Source: Acidobacteriota bacterium | GTDB lineage: Bacteria; Acidobacteriota; Terriglobia; Terriglobales; Acidobacteriaceae | Length of the DNA: 6,564 bases | Assembly: GCA_021781255.1 (NCBI GenBank) | Contig: JAJXXG010000080.1 | Location: forward strand, 1 to 6,564 | Direction: 5' to 3' | Shown here: positions 1-5,709 of the stretch, one piece after another | Layout of the letters: the number at the start of each line of letters is the position of its first letter | Position numbering within the stretch: the first letter of the stretch is position 1 | Made by a program: the position numbers and the translations under genes | Notes under the pieces: model-generated | What the model saw: only the letters and a program-made list of their open reading frames with translations | Database searches by the model: none | What the model was told of the DNA's origin: nothing

Positions 1-7
1 GCGGAGG

Positions 8-1009
8 ATGATGGTGGCGAGCATCGGCAACAGCATCAACAATGTCGTCATTGAAAAGCAGACCGACCAGGCACCGTGGAACAGACCAGCGTATTTCGTG
101 ATCACGTCCGATGACGGCATGAAGACAGAGATGACCAACGCGCTGATAGCCGCCGGCGCTTCCGAGTCTGACATTTTTACGGAGACTGTCGCCCCCCAAT
201 TGGTCAAGCTGGGGCTCGACCACTCGGCGGACGATCTGATCACCTACATCCGGTACTCCATTCCGGACGACCCGGTGGCGGGTGAGCAGTGGCGTCAGCA
301 GCTGCCCCTCGCGATCCTCCGCGTCCGCGACATGAGCGCGCGGCAGTACAACCATCCGCTTCCAGTCCCCAAATACACGGATCGCACGGGGAACTACAAC
401 TACGATGAGACCCAGTTGACCGACGACTTCACGAATCTCCAGAATGCCGTCCGCACGCTCTGGGGACAAGAACACGTGGAGAGCCTCCCGTTTTTCAGCG
501 CATACAAGAGACTCGATCTCGTCGGGCAGCACTGCCTTGATTATGATGATCCCTATCCGGTGCCTCGTGGTCCAATGGATTGCCTGGGCGACACGCAGGA
601 CGCCGATTACCAGCTCAGCGCGTCGGCGCAGATTGACGGCGGCGAGGTGGTCGCCGTGGTCGGAGTGCTCTCCAAGGAGACGGGGAACGCGACCTACACG
701 AGCCTGTCGGTGAACTGGTTCCCTAAGCTCATCGGCGTTGCGAATATCGATGACAAGGATCTCAAAGGAAGCGCCGCGGACTTCGGTACAGCGAATTCCG
801 ACCTGTTTTACGTCTATTACGTGGCTCGTGACTGTACCGGACTGGCTCATTGTCGCGAGATTTCGAAGAAGCTGGTGCCGGCCGGCGAGCTCATCAAATT
901 CATACAGCGCAATTACATCAATCCGGGCTCGAGCAGCGGACCGGATCCGAAATACATTCTCAACCCCGTCACGATCGTTCTCAACGGAACGAATCGGCCG
1001 ACGATGTAG
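8..1009 (+). CDS. Probable exported protein of unknown family (C-terminal part; start likely upstream of window)
   Basis: The frame is open to the left edge, so the ATG at 8 is only the first start inside the window. A GGAGG at 3-7 touches that ATG; it would be well spaced only for a GTG at 14. Neither start gives a signal peptide, and I favour a true start further left. I do not recognise the family. The 333 visible residues are soluble-looking, with mixed alpha/beta character up to about residue 160 and a beta-rich segment at about 200-275. The only four cysteines are Cys176/Cys192 and Cys276/Cys282, in two local pairs as expected for disulfides in an exported protein. Residues 4-17 (ASIGNSINNVVIEK) loosely resemble the INLT segment near the N-terminus of the 519- and 441-aa proteins downstream. 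If that match is real, a signal peptide should lie some 30-50 residues upstream. It ends in TAG at 1007-1009. Coding status is likely; function is unknown. Confidence 0.75.
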   Translation: MMVASIGNSINNVVIEKQTDQAPWNRPAYFVITSDDGMKTEMTNALIAAGASESDIFTETVAPQLVKLGLDHSADDLITYIRYSIPDDPVAGEQWRQQLPLAILRVRDMSARQYNHPLPVPKYTDRTGNYNYDETQLTDDFTNLQNAVRTLWGQEHVESLPFFSAYKRLDLVGQHCLDYDDPYPVPRGPMDCLGDTQDADYQLSASAQIDGGEVVAVVGVLSKETGNATYTSLSVNWFPKLIGVANIDDKDLKGSAADFGTANSDLFYVYYVARDCTGLAHCREISKKLVPAGELIKFIQRNYINPGSSSGPDPKYILNPVTIVLNGTNRPTM

Positions 1010-1260
1010 TGAGAAGATTCGGCGAGAGTCCGCCGGCTTGCACCTCGGACGTCGTCACGTTAGCGCGTCGTCGCCCGGCCGACCACGCCGCGCCAACGTG
1101 AGGGCCGAGCGTGTTGTGAACGCTAGCTGGTGACTATGCGGAAGTGAAATGCCACTACGATTCGCAAGATGTATAGCGCGTCCATCATCGTGGCGTCACA
1201 CGAGCCCACGCAGGCCCCATTGCTGTAGCACCTTCCTTGTGGGTCCATGGCCAGCGACGA

Positions 1261-1272
1261 TGTGCCGGCACA
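1261..1272. promoter_or_regulatory. Perfect 12-bp palindrome upstream of the receiver gene (possible operator)
   Basis: TGTGCCGGCACA reads the same on both strands. It ends two bases before the ribosome binding site of the response-regulator gene. A dimeric repressor site, or a small hairpin affecting translation, would fit this position. No convincing -35/-10 pair was seen in the 274-base spacer 1010-1283, so the role is unproven. Confidence 0.35.
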
Positions 1273-1274
1273 AC

Positions 1275-1280
1275 GGAGGA
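1275..1280 (+). promoter_or_regulatory. Ribosome binding site that fixes the receiver start
   Basis: GGAGGA lies three bases before the ATG at 1284. It marks that ATG rather than the in-frame start at 1149 as the true start, because the extra 45 codons encode Arg/Cys-rich, non-conserved sequence that would sit in front of the receiver's first strand. Confidence 0.75.
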
Positions 1281-1283
1281 AGT

Positions 1284-1694
1284 ATGAGGGCGCTTGAAAA
1301 GCCACACATCCTTCTGGTGGACGATCATGCTGCTGTCCGCCATGAGTTAGCGCTGGTGCTAACCGAAGAAGGCATTGGCGAGTGCCGCGAGGCAGCCGGG
1401 CGGGACGAGGCGCTCGCTGCCGCCGCCGGAGAACTGCCGGACCTTGCGCTGGTAGACCTCTCGCTCGGTGCCGACGATGCGCTGAAACTGGTGGCTGAGC
1501 TATGTGCGCGTAACGTCCCGGTGCTGGTCTGTTCGACACACGAAGAACCCGGTCATGTGCGGCGGGCGTTGGCGGCAGGCGCCCGCGGCTACCTCACCAA
1601 GCGCGAGGCGCCGCGGGAGCTGGCACGCGCGGTGCGTGATGTGCTGGACGGCTGGATGCTGATCAGCCCCCGTGCGGCGGAGGGGTTGCGCTAG
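1284..1694 (+). CDS. Stand-alone response regulator receiver protein (NarL/FixJ-like, no DNA-binding domain)
   Basis: This 136-residue protein is a CheY-like receiver (REC) domain, the cytoplasmic phospho-acceptor of two-component systems. Visible hallmarks: the acidic pair Asp13-Asp14 after strand 1 (ILLVDDH), phospho-acceptor Asp58 (LALVDLSLG), the switch residue Ser84 or Thr85 after strand 4 (VLVCSTHE), and conserved Lys106 (GYLTKRE). In NarL/FixJ regulators a REC like this is followed by a linker ending in a phrase such as LSPRVAERL and then a LuxR-type helix-turn-helix. Here the protein stops just after SPRAAEGLR, exactly where that domain would begin, so it is either a natural single-domain regulator or a truncated one. 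All catalytic residues are kept, so phosphotransfer should work. Output would need a partner protein. No histidine kinase is visible in the window. Start chosen from GGAGGA at 1275-1280. Confidence 0.9.
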   Translation: MRALEKPHILLVDDHAAVRHELALVLTEEGIGECREAAGRDEALAAAAGELPDLALVDLSLGADDALKLVAELCARNVPVLVCSTHEEPGHVRRALAAGARGYLTKREAPRELARAVRDVLDGWMLISPRAAEGLR

Positions 1695-1749
1695 AACTCC
1701 ACGGACGGATGATCGGCAAACCGTCAGTTGAAAGTTAAGCAACACACCG

Positions 1750-1760
1750 CCACGGCGTGG
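1750..1760. repeat. Short interrupted palindrome before the 1772 start
   Basis: CCACG-G-CGTGG has five-base arms around one central base and overlaps the GGAGGG ribosome binding site (1759-1764) of the ATG at 1772. It could partly mask that site in RNA or be an operator half-pair. It is short enough to be chance. Confidence 0.25.
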
Positions 1761-1771
1761 AGGGAACGACA

Positions 1772-1942
1772 ATGACAAAAGCAATTCCAAGATGGGACAT
1801 TTATCGCTTGTTGCGGTGTTTCTGGGGGCGCTTCCACTGGCGACCCCGGCGCAGAGCGGCATCGCAACGCAAAAGGGCCAGCAGCAGAGTGTGGCGGAAC
1901 CTGTCATGGATGCGGTCAACTTCGCGCCTGAAAGGAGTACTT
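1772..1942 (+). pseudogene. Frameshifted 5' remnant of an exported-protein gene
   Basis: An ATG at 1772 has a good ribosome binding site (GGAGGG, 1759-1764). Read in its own frame it gives Arg/Trp-rich sequence that does not look like a protein. In the frame of the ATG at 1792 the same DNA reads MGHLSLVAVFLGALPLATPA followed by QSG, a textbook hydrophobic core and cleavage region. Adding one A to the AAAA run at 1777-1780 joins the two: the protein would begin MTKSNSKMGHLSLVAVFLGA, with lysines in the n-region. The likely history is loss of one A from that run; a sequencing error or -1 slippage on the AAA codon are alternatives. After the signal peptide come about 30 polar residues. The shifted frame then stays open into the downstream gene, where it is only a shadow. 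No family recognised. Confidence 0.45.
1931..1937 (+). promoter_or_regulatory. Ribosome binding site that fixes the start of the 519-aa protein
   Basis: AAAGGAG lies five bases before the ATG at 1943. The codons from that ATG form a clean signal peptide. This start is therefore preferred to the in-frame starts at 1757 (GTG) and 1772 (ATG), which would bury the signal peptide behind about 60 basic residues. Confidence 0.75.
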
Positions 1943-3502
1943 ATGAGGCGAAGACCCATACGACTTGTTTTCTTCCTTGGTTTGCTTCTCCTAGGGGGGA
2001 TCGCAGCCCAGGGGCAGTACATACGTCCTACACCGACGAGTACCGACCAACCGCCGACGGATTCCGACCTGGTGGTTCACGAAGGCATCGAGAAAACGGT
2101 GGTCGTCCAGATCATCAACCTAACTCCTTACGACATTCAACTGAAAGACACGAACGTAGGGGACCCGATAAGTATGACGGCTTCATCCATCACTGCGACC
2201 GATCAACAGAAGATGATGGACACGAACCGGAATACAGCGAAATCGTTCATGTTGGCTCCGGTGGGCATCCCGCGATTCATCCCCAAAACTCCGGGTCAGG
2301 CGTTTGAACCTGCTACAATCCCGTGCTCCCCGAACTCGACCGAGTACTGCCCAAATCCGAAGTACGATCCAAGTTATTACAACACCCAGACGCGGCCGTT
2401 TTCGATGGTGTTTTCCTGGGACGATCGGCAAGCATACGTCGCGCACAGCTGGGTCAGATGGACCATAAAGAATGTGCAGTACTGTGTCATGACTTACTAC
2501 AACACATGCGAGGGGACCTACTATCAAGACGTCGACCTCGGCCTATGGCTGGATCGAATTCAACCTTCCACCCAGACGGGATCCGGCTATTTCTCTCTGG
2601 TGTCAGGCTCTACCTTCACGGCTTTTCACACACTCGCTCTGCTTGTCGAATGGGAAAACCCGCTGGCGTGGATCGAAGAAGCCGTCTCAGCAGCTGAATT
2701 GGCAAAAGGAATCACAGAATTTAAAAAGGAAAATGGCGACGAAGCCGAGAATGATGACGGCGCAAAGATGTTCTTAGCAAGCTACACCATTCCCACTGAA
2801 CCCACCGCCACCACTCCTGGCAGTATCTGTGGGAACGGCAAACAAGCTTGCGGGCCAAGCTACGTCGTGCCGCTTGAAGATCGCGATGCGGTCGATTCCG
2901 GCTGGCCCATTCAGCACGTATCACTGGCTGATGGATCCAGTGCAGGCCCCGCGTTCGTGGAGGTAAGCACGCAAGTGCTGCGGGGGCTACCTGCTCCGGA
3001 ATGCCCGGCAGGACCAACAAGCACTAAGACGTGCGACTTGGGAAGAGTGCCAATCTTTACCATTACGGTCATGAGGCCGGGGGATTGGCTGGCTGCCAAG
3101 GCCGCGTGTCTTACCGACCCAGACTCAACCTGCGGCATGTACACTCCTACCGCGGCTACTGTGGTTGCTTCCGCTTCCAGCGCTCCCGTTACAGTTCCTA
3201 ACAGTTCTGTCACAGATCCGGTTCGTGAAGAGATTCGGCAGTTCCTATTGCAGGCGGGCGCCGGCAGAATCAGGGCTGCCCTGAACCGTTTTCCGGATCG
3301 CCGTGCTGGAGTGCTCGCGCTGGCGGCGGTTATTCGGGGGCTCCCTCCCGCCGATTGGCAGGTACTTCATGACATGGTAGGTCACGCGCTAGCGGGTGAA
3401 CAGCCTGTCCAGCAAGAGCGCGAACTAGTGCATGTGATCGGCGCCGACCTTGAACAGCAGCTAAAGGGACTTGAAAAGCAGCTGAAGGGAAAGGAGAAAT
3501 GA
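1943..3502 (+). CDS. Exported cysteine-paired protein of unknown family, 519 aa
   Basis: Residues 1-25 form a signal peptide: Arg-rich start (MRRRPIR), Leu/Phe core, and an Ala-Ala-Gln-Gly-Gln end near residue 25. The mature protein should be periplasmic or secreted. I do not recognise a family. Layout: a Pro/Thr linker (28-42), a beta-rich N-terminal segment with VQIINLTPYDIQLKD (55-69), an aromatic region with several Trp and Tyr (150-245), a charged, probably helical stretch (246-275), a beta-rich middle (276-420), and a helical C-terminus (424-519) ending in the heptad duplication LEQQLKG-LEKQLKG. All ten mature cysteines fall into five local pairs (128/136, 181/189, 296/303, 354/364, 389/397) separated by 6-9 residues, which suggests small disulfide loops. 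The next gene starts within four bases of the stop, so the two are probably co-translated. Confident coding sequence; function unknown. Confidence 0.85.
   Translation: MRRRPIRLVFFLGLLLLGGIAAQGQYIRPTPTSTDQPPTDSDLVVHEGIEKTVVVQIINLTPYDIQLKDTNVGDPISMTASSITATDQQKMMDTNRNTAKSFMLAPVGIPRFIPKTPGQAFEPATIPCSPNSTEYCPNPKYDPSYYNTQTRPFSMVFSWDDRQAYVAHSWVRWTIKNVQYCVMTYYNTCEGTYYQDVDLGLWLDRIQPSTQTGSGYFSLVSGSTFTAFHTLALLVEWENPLAWIEEAVSAAELAKGITEFKKENGDEAENDDGAKMFLASYTIPTEPTATTPGSICGNGKQACGPSYVVPLEDRDAVDSGWPIQHVSLADGSSAGPAFVEVSTQVLRGLPAPECPAGPTSTKTCDLGRVPIFTITVMRPGDWLAAKAACLTDPDSTCGMYTPTAATVVASASSAPVTVPNSSVTDPVREEIRQFLLQAGAGRIRAALNRFPDRRAGVLALAAVIRGLPPADWQVLHDMVGHALAGEQPVQQERELVHVIGADLEQQLKGLEKQLKGKEK
3449..3490 (+). 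repeat. Tandem 21-bp duplication encoding a heptad repeat
   Basis: Two adjacent 21-base units (3449-3469 and 3470-3490) match at 19 of 21 positions. They encode LEQQLKG and LEKQLKG, residues 503-516 of the 519-aa protein. Only one of the two differences changes an amino acid (Gln to Lys). Seven-residue units with Leu at positions 1 and 5 suit a coiled-coil tail. Confidence 0.85.
3491..3496 (+). promoter_or_regulatory. Ribosome binding site that decides between two starts of the 441-aa protein
   Basis: AAGGAG ends two bases before the ATG at 3499 but eight bases before the in-frame ATG at 3505. Normal spacing favours 3505. The 3499 start would overlap the preceding stop as ATGA and add only Met-Thr. 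Confidence 0.65.
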
Positions 3503-3504
3503 CC

Positions 3505-4830
3505 ATGTCCAGTTTGCGAAAAAGAATTCTGCTGGCAGCCCTGATGCTCACTCTGGCTCTGGAAAGCACGACGCGCGCCACAGGTCAAAATCAAGGCATT
3601 TGGGTGTACCTCCGCCCCAGCGGTGTCCAAGGGCCGTTTCTTACGTTTTCAGTCAGCCTGATAAACCTGACCGAGCACCGGCTACTGATTACGGATAACA
3701 GCTTTAGCGTGTCCTGCGACAAGATGAATATGGTGCACTCGTGTGGGAGTTACCAGTCGAACCCATTTGAGGGTCAGGGTACCCTCAACCTGGACCCCTA
3801 TCGCACTGCAATCTGGAAGAGCCATAAAGGCAACATTCCAACCGAAGGTAGCGAGGTGAACGGTTGGGGCTGGAATGGGACTCTTACTGTGCAACCCGAG
3901 GGGATGGACGATTGGGCAGTAACCTTGAACGCCCGTGCCGAGGACGCGAGCCCGGGGACCGCACTTAACCCCAACCAGGGCAAAGGTTCGTGGGTTTATT
4001 TGCAGACGGACTTCTCCGCTAACCCTGGTTGGTCGCAGGCTTGGAACACGTTCTCGCCGTATGGCATCTGGGTGACCCCCAACTTTCTAAACAACTACAC
4101 AAACCAGAACCCCCCATCGACAATGGCGAACGTGATGACGCTGTCTGGCAAGGAACTTGCCGTGTCCTTGTATACCGCAACCACAGACAATGACCACGTC
4201 ACGCTCGTCTTTCGCCAAAACTTTTACCCGAGTGCAGCCAGCGACACGCTCGACCAGGCGCAGACAGCGTTGCCATGGACCTACCGGCCTTCCTTCGGTT
4301 CAGGCGTTTACATCAACAATTACAACATCACCAAGATGGCTCAGACCTTCACGGCCGGCCAATCCGGGACCCTCGATCGCGTCAGTGTTTACCTAGACGA
4401 CAGTTATATCCCCAATGGGCCCGTCACCGTCAGCATCCAGACAGTGACCAACGGGCTACCGTCCGGCATAGAGATCGGGCAGGGGATGATCCCCGCCAGT
4501 GCCATTCCATTCGGGCCTTACTATGCGCCCAATCCCCAATGGGTCAGCACCAAAATCAGCCCCGTTGGCGGCAAAAGCCTGGCGATGACCCCTGGCACCC
4601 AATACGCCATCGTCCTCTCCGCGGGAGGAGGCGACCAGATCACTTGGTTTGGCTCTGGAGATGTCTACCCGGGTGGCTCCATGGTGAACCAATATTCGTC
4701 GGGCTGGGGCAGCGTTCCCAACGCAGATGCTATGTTCCAGACGTACATCATTCCGCCTACCGCGAAGGGCGACGATTATGTCGCCTGGCCGTTGAGCTTT
4801 GTCGATAACGCGGGCAGTAGCGTGCCTTAA
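3505..4830 (+). CDS. Exported protein with C-terminal beta-sandwich-like surface domain, 441 aa
   Basis: A signal peptide covers about residues 1-27 (MSSLRKRILLAALMLTLALE, then a polar stretch), so the protein is exported. Residues 50-64 (VSLINLTEHRLLITD) closely match VQIINLTPYDIQLKD in the 519-aa neighbour, suggesting related N-terminal beta domains. The only two cysteines, Cys71 and Cys80, form one local pair. Residues about 272-416 read like a beta-sandwich domain found on secreted and surface proteins of many bacteria (annotated in some databases as a 'choice-of-anchor' type domain): AQTFTAGQSGTLDRVSVYL, then SIQTVTNGLPSG, a PGTQYAIVLS strand, and a Gly/Tyr-rich end closing with MFQTYI. 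That assignment is from memory of the pattern, not a search. No transmembrane anchor, LPXTG or lipobox is visible. It lies immediately behind the 519-aa gene, so the pair are probably an operon and may act together outside the cytoplasm. Confidence 0.85.
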   Translation: MSSLRKRILLAALMLTLALESTTRATGQNQGIWVYLRPSGVQGPFLTFSVSLINLTEHRLLITDNSFSVSCDKMNMVHSCGSYQSNPFEGQGTLNLDPYRTAIWKSHKGNIPTEGSEVNGWGWNGTLTVQPEGMDDWAVTLNARAEDASPGTALNPNQGKGSWVYLQTDFSANPGWSQAWNTFSPYGIWVTPNFLNNYTNQNPPSTMANVMTLSGKELAVSLYTATTDNDHVTLVFRQNFYPSAASDTLDQAQTALPWTYRPSFGSGVYINNYNITKMAQTFTAGQSGTLDRVSVYLDDSYIPNGPVTVSIQTVTNGLPSGIEIGQGMIPASAIPFGPYYAPNPQWVSTKISPVGGKSLAMTPGTQYAIVLSAGGGDQITWFGSGDVYPGGSMVNQYSSGWGSVPNADAMFQTYIIPPTAKGDDYVAWPLSFVDNAGSSVP

Positions 4831-5095
4831 GCGGGATCGCTGGTCAGCAACGTTTTTCTGGCGCCTCCTCAAAGGAAGCGCCGCGCCAACGCGCGCAAGC
4901 TCGTGTCCATAACTACGAGCTTTTGGATGTTGTTTGGAACAGATTCAGAGAGCAACCTCGGAGGGCTCCTCTGACACTATGTACTTCATCGGACTGGACG
5001 TGCACAAGAAGACGATCAGCTATTGCGTGAAGGACGCAGCTGGCCGTGTGTTTCAGGAAGGCAAGATCGGGTCTACGCGCCGCAAGTTGGACGGT
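4831..5095 (+). mobile_element. Remnant of the left part of an IS110-family element (outer limits uncertain)
   Basis: The transposase start at 4979 places this sequence at the left part of an IS110-type insertion. These elements lack long terminal inverted repeats. IS110-group members carry a noncoding stretch before the transposase that encodes a guide (bridge/seek) RNA. The 148 bases 4831-4978 are where such a stretch would lie, and they contain an 8-bp hairpin (4897-4922). The true left boundary cannot be seen, and part of 4831-4978 may belong to the preceding operon. The right part of the element is missing: transposase similarity stops near 5095, and no right end was found before the next gene. 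Confidence 0.5.
4897..4922 (+). terminator. Hairpin after the exported-protein operon (possible terminator)
   Basis: AAGCTCGT (4897-4904) pairs perfectly with ACGAGCTT (4915-4922) around a ten-base loop, followed by two more T's, making TTTT at 4921-4924. It lies 66 bases after the 441-aa gene. The T tract is short, so it would be a weak intrinsic terminator. Alternatively it is a stem of the guide RNA region of the IS110 remnant. Confidence 0.4.
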
Positions 5096-5188
5096 CCGCG
5101 CAATAAGGGTCACTTTGCGGCGGATCAGCAGTTCAGCCTTTACAATTCGGCTGCTGAATGCAAAACAGAGAGGGGATTAATGCTATGA
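4979..5188 (+). pseudogene. Truncated IS110-family transposase (N-terminal fragment fused to flanking codons)
   Basis: The first 39 codons read MYFIGLDVHKKTISYCVKDA and continue to GSTRRKLDG. This is the characteristic N-terminus of IS110-family DEDD transposases, with Asp7 in GLDVHKK as the first acidic catalytic residue of the RuvC-like domain. Complete family members are about 300-400 residues; here similarity ends near 5095. The other catalytic acidic residues and the C-terminal serine-containing domain are absent. The frame then runs through unrelated flanking sequence for 30 codons and stops with TGA at 5186-5188, overlapping the ATG of the next gene (5185) as ATGA. A GGAGGG at 4960-4965 is rather far from the start. 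Inactive as a transposase. If still translated, the 69-residue product would couple translation to the SnoaL-like gene. Confidence 0.8.
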
Positions 5189-5709
5189 CGCATCGATATT
5201 TGGTCACGGGAGTGCTGGTGTGCGCTGTGCTCCTCATAGCCAGTGTGAAGGTGAAATCGTCTACGGTGGCGGATGGACCCGTTGGCGGCCAGGATGAACG
5301 GGCGATCCTTCGACTCATTTATCAGTACAGCTACACATTCGATGGAAGAGATTTGGACGGCTTTATGTCGCTGTTCACGGAAGATGCGCTCTGGGAAGCA
5401 TACGATACGGGGGCAGCGACCCCTACGGTCTCGTTGCACGGAAGTGAAGAACTGCGCAGTGTCATTGCGATGCAGATGAACGACCAAATCAACAAGGGCA
5501 TCCAATCACGGCATTTTCAGACGAACACAATCCTTACTCGATTAGCGAATAATCGCGTGCAGGCGATCACCATGATCATGGTCACCTGGCAGCAGGGGTC
5601 TCAACCGGCCACTATAGTCCACACTGGTTTTTACCGGGATGAATTCACCCTGCATGGTGCGGAATGGAAATTCGTCAAGCGCCAGGCATACCTTGATCCT
5701 AGCCGTTAG
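5185..5709 (+). CDS. SnoaL-like (NTF2-fold) protein with N-terminal signal or anchor
   Basis: This 174-residue protein starts with a hydrophobic segment (residues 5-20, YLVTGVLVCAVLLIAS) that acts as a signal peptide or membrane anchor; no clear cleavage site or lipobox is seen. Residues about 36-170 match the SnoaL-like NTF2 fold: DERAILRLIYQYSYTFDGRD (37-56), then LDGFMSLFTEDALWE (57-71), SRHFQTNTI (108-116), TGFYRDEF (147-154) and a closing WKFVKRQAY (161-169). His110, Tyr150 and the Asp53/Asp56 pair sit where pocket residues lie in this family. The fold serves polyketide cyclases, dehydratases, isomerases and non-enzymatic binding proteins, so no reaction can be named. Start chosen from AGGGG at 5171-5175, nine bases before ATG 5185, and because the signal segment begins there. 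The ATG overlaps the stop of the broken transposase frame. Its stop overlaps the converging decayed gene on the other strand. Confidence 0.85.
   Translation: MTHRYLVTGVLVCAVLLIASVKVKSSTVADGPVGGQDERAILRLIYQYSYTFDGRDLDGFMSLFTEDALWEAYDTGAATPTVSLHGSEELRSVIAMQMNDQINKGIQSRHFQTNTILTRLANNRVQAITMIMVTWQQGSQPATIVHTGFYRDEFTLHGAEWKFVKRQAYLDPSR

Noticed and set aside
1086..1098. CGCCGCGCCAACG shared with 4879-4891.
   Set aside because: A 13-base low-complexity GC-rich match is plausible by chance. Only the separate 18-base repeat was kept.
1149..1283. An N-terminal extension of the response regulator.
   Set aside because: The extra 45 residues are Arg/Cys-rich and lack domain character. GGAGGA three bases before ATG 1284 marks the real start.
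1123..1539. A 138-codon open frame on the - strand opposite the receiver gene.
   Set aside because: It is Arg/Pro/His-rich antisense sequence to a clear receiver domain, with no family resemblance. Open antisense frames are common in GC-rich genes.
1757..1942. An extended start (GTG 1757 or ATG 1772) for the 519-aa protein.
   Set aside because: It would put about 60 basic, Trp-rich residues before a clean signal peptide that has its own AAAGGAG at 1931-1937.
1792..2307. A 171-codon + strand frame starting with a signal-peptide-like sequence, as a complete gene.
   Set aside because: Beyond about 1942 it is only an out-of-frame reading of the 519-aa gene (His/Arg/Gly-rich). The ATG at 1792 also lacks a ribosome binding site. 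Only the first ~50 codons are kept, as a frameshifted remnant.
4456..4872. A long - strand frame opposite the end of the 441-aa gene.
   Set aside because: It has antisense shadow composition, no signal and no recognisable family, while the + strand reading is a convincing domain.
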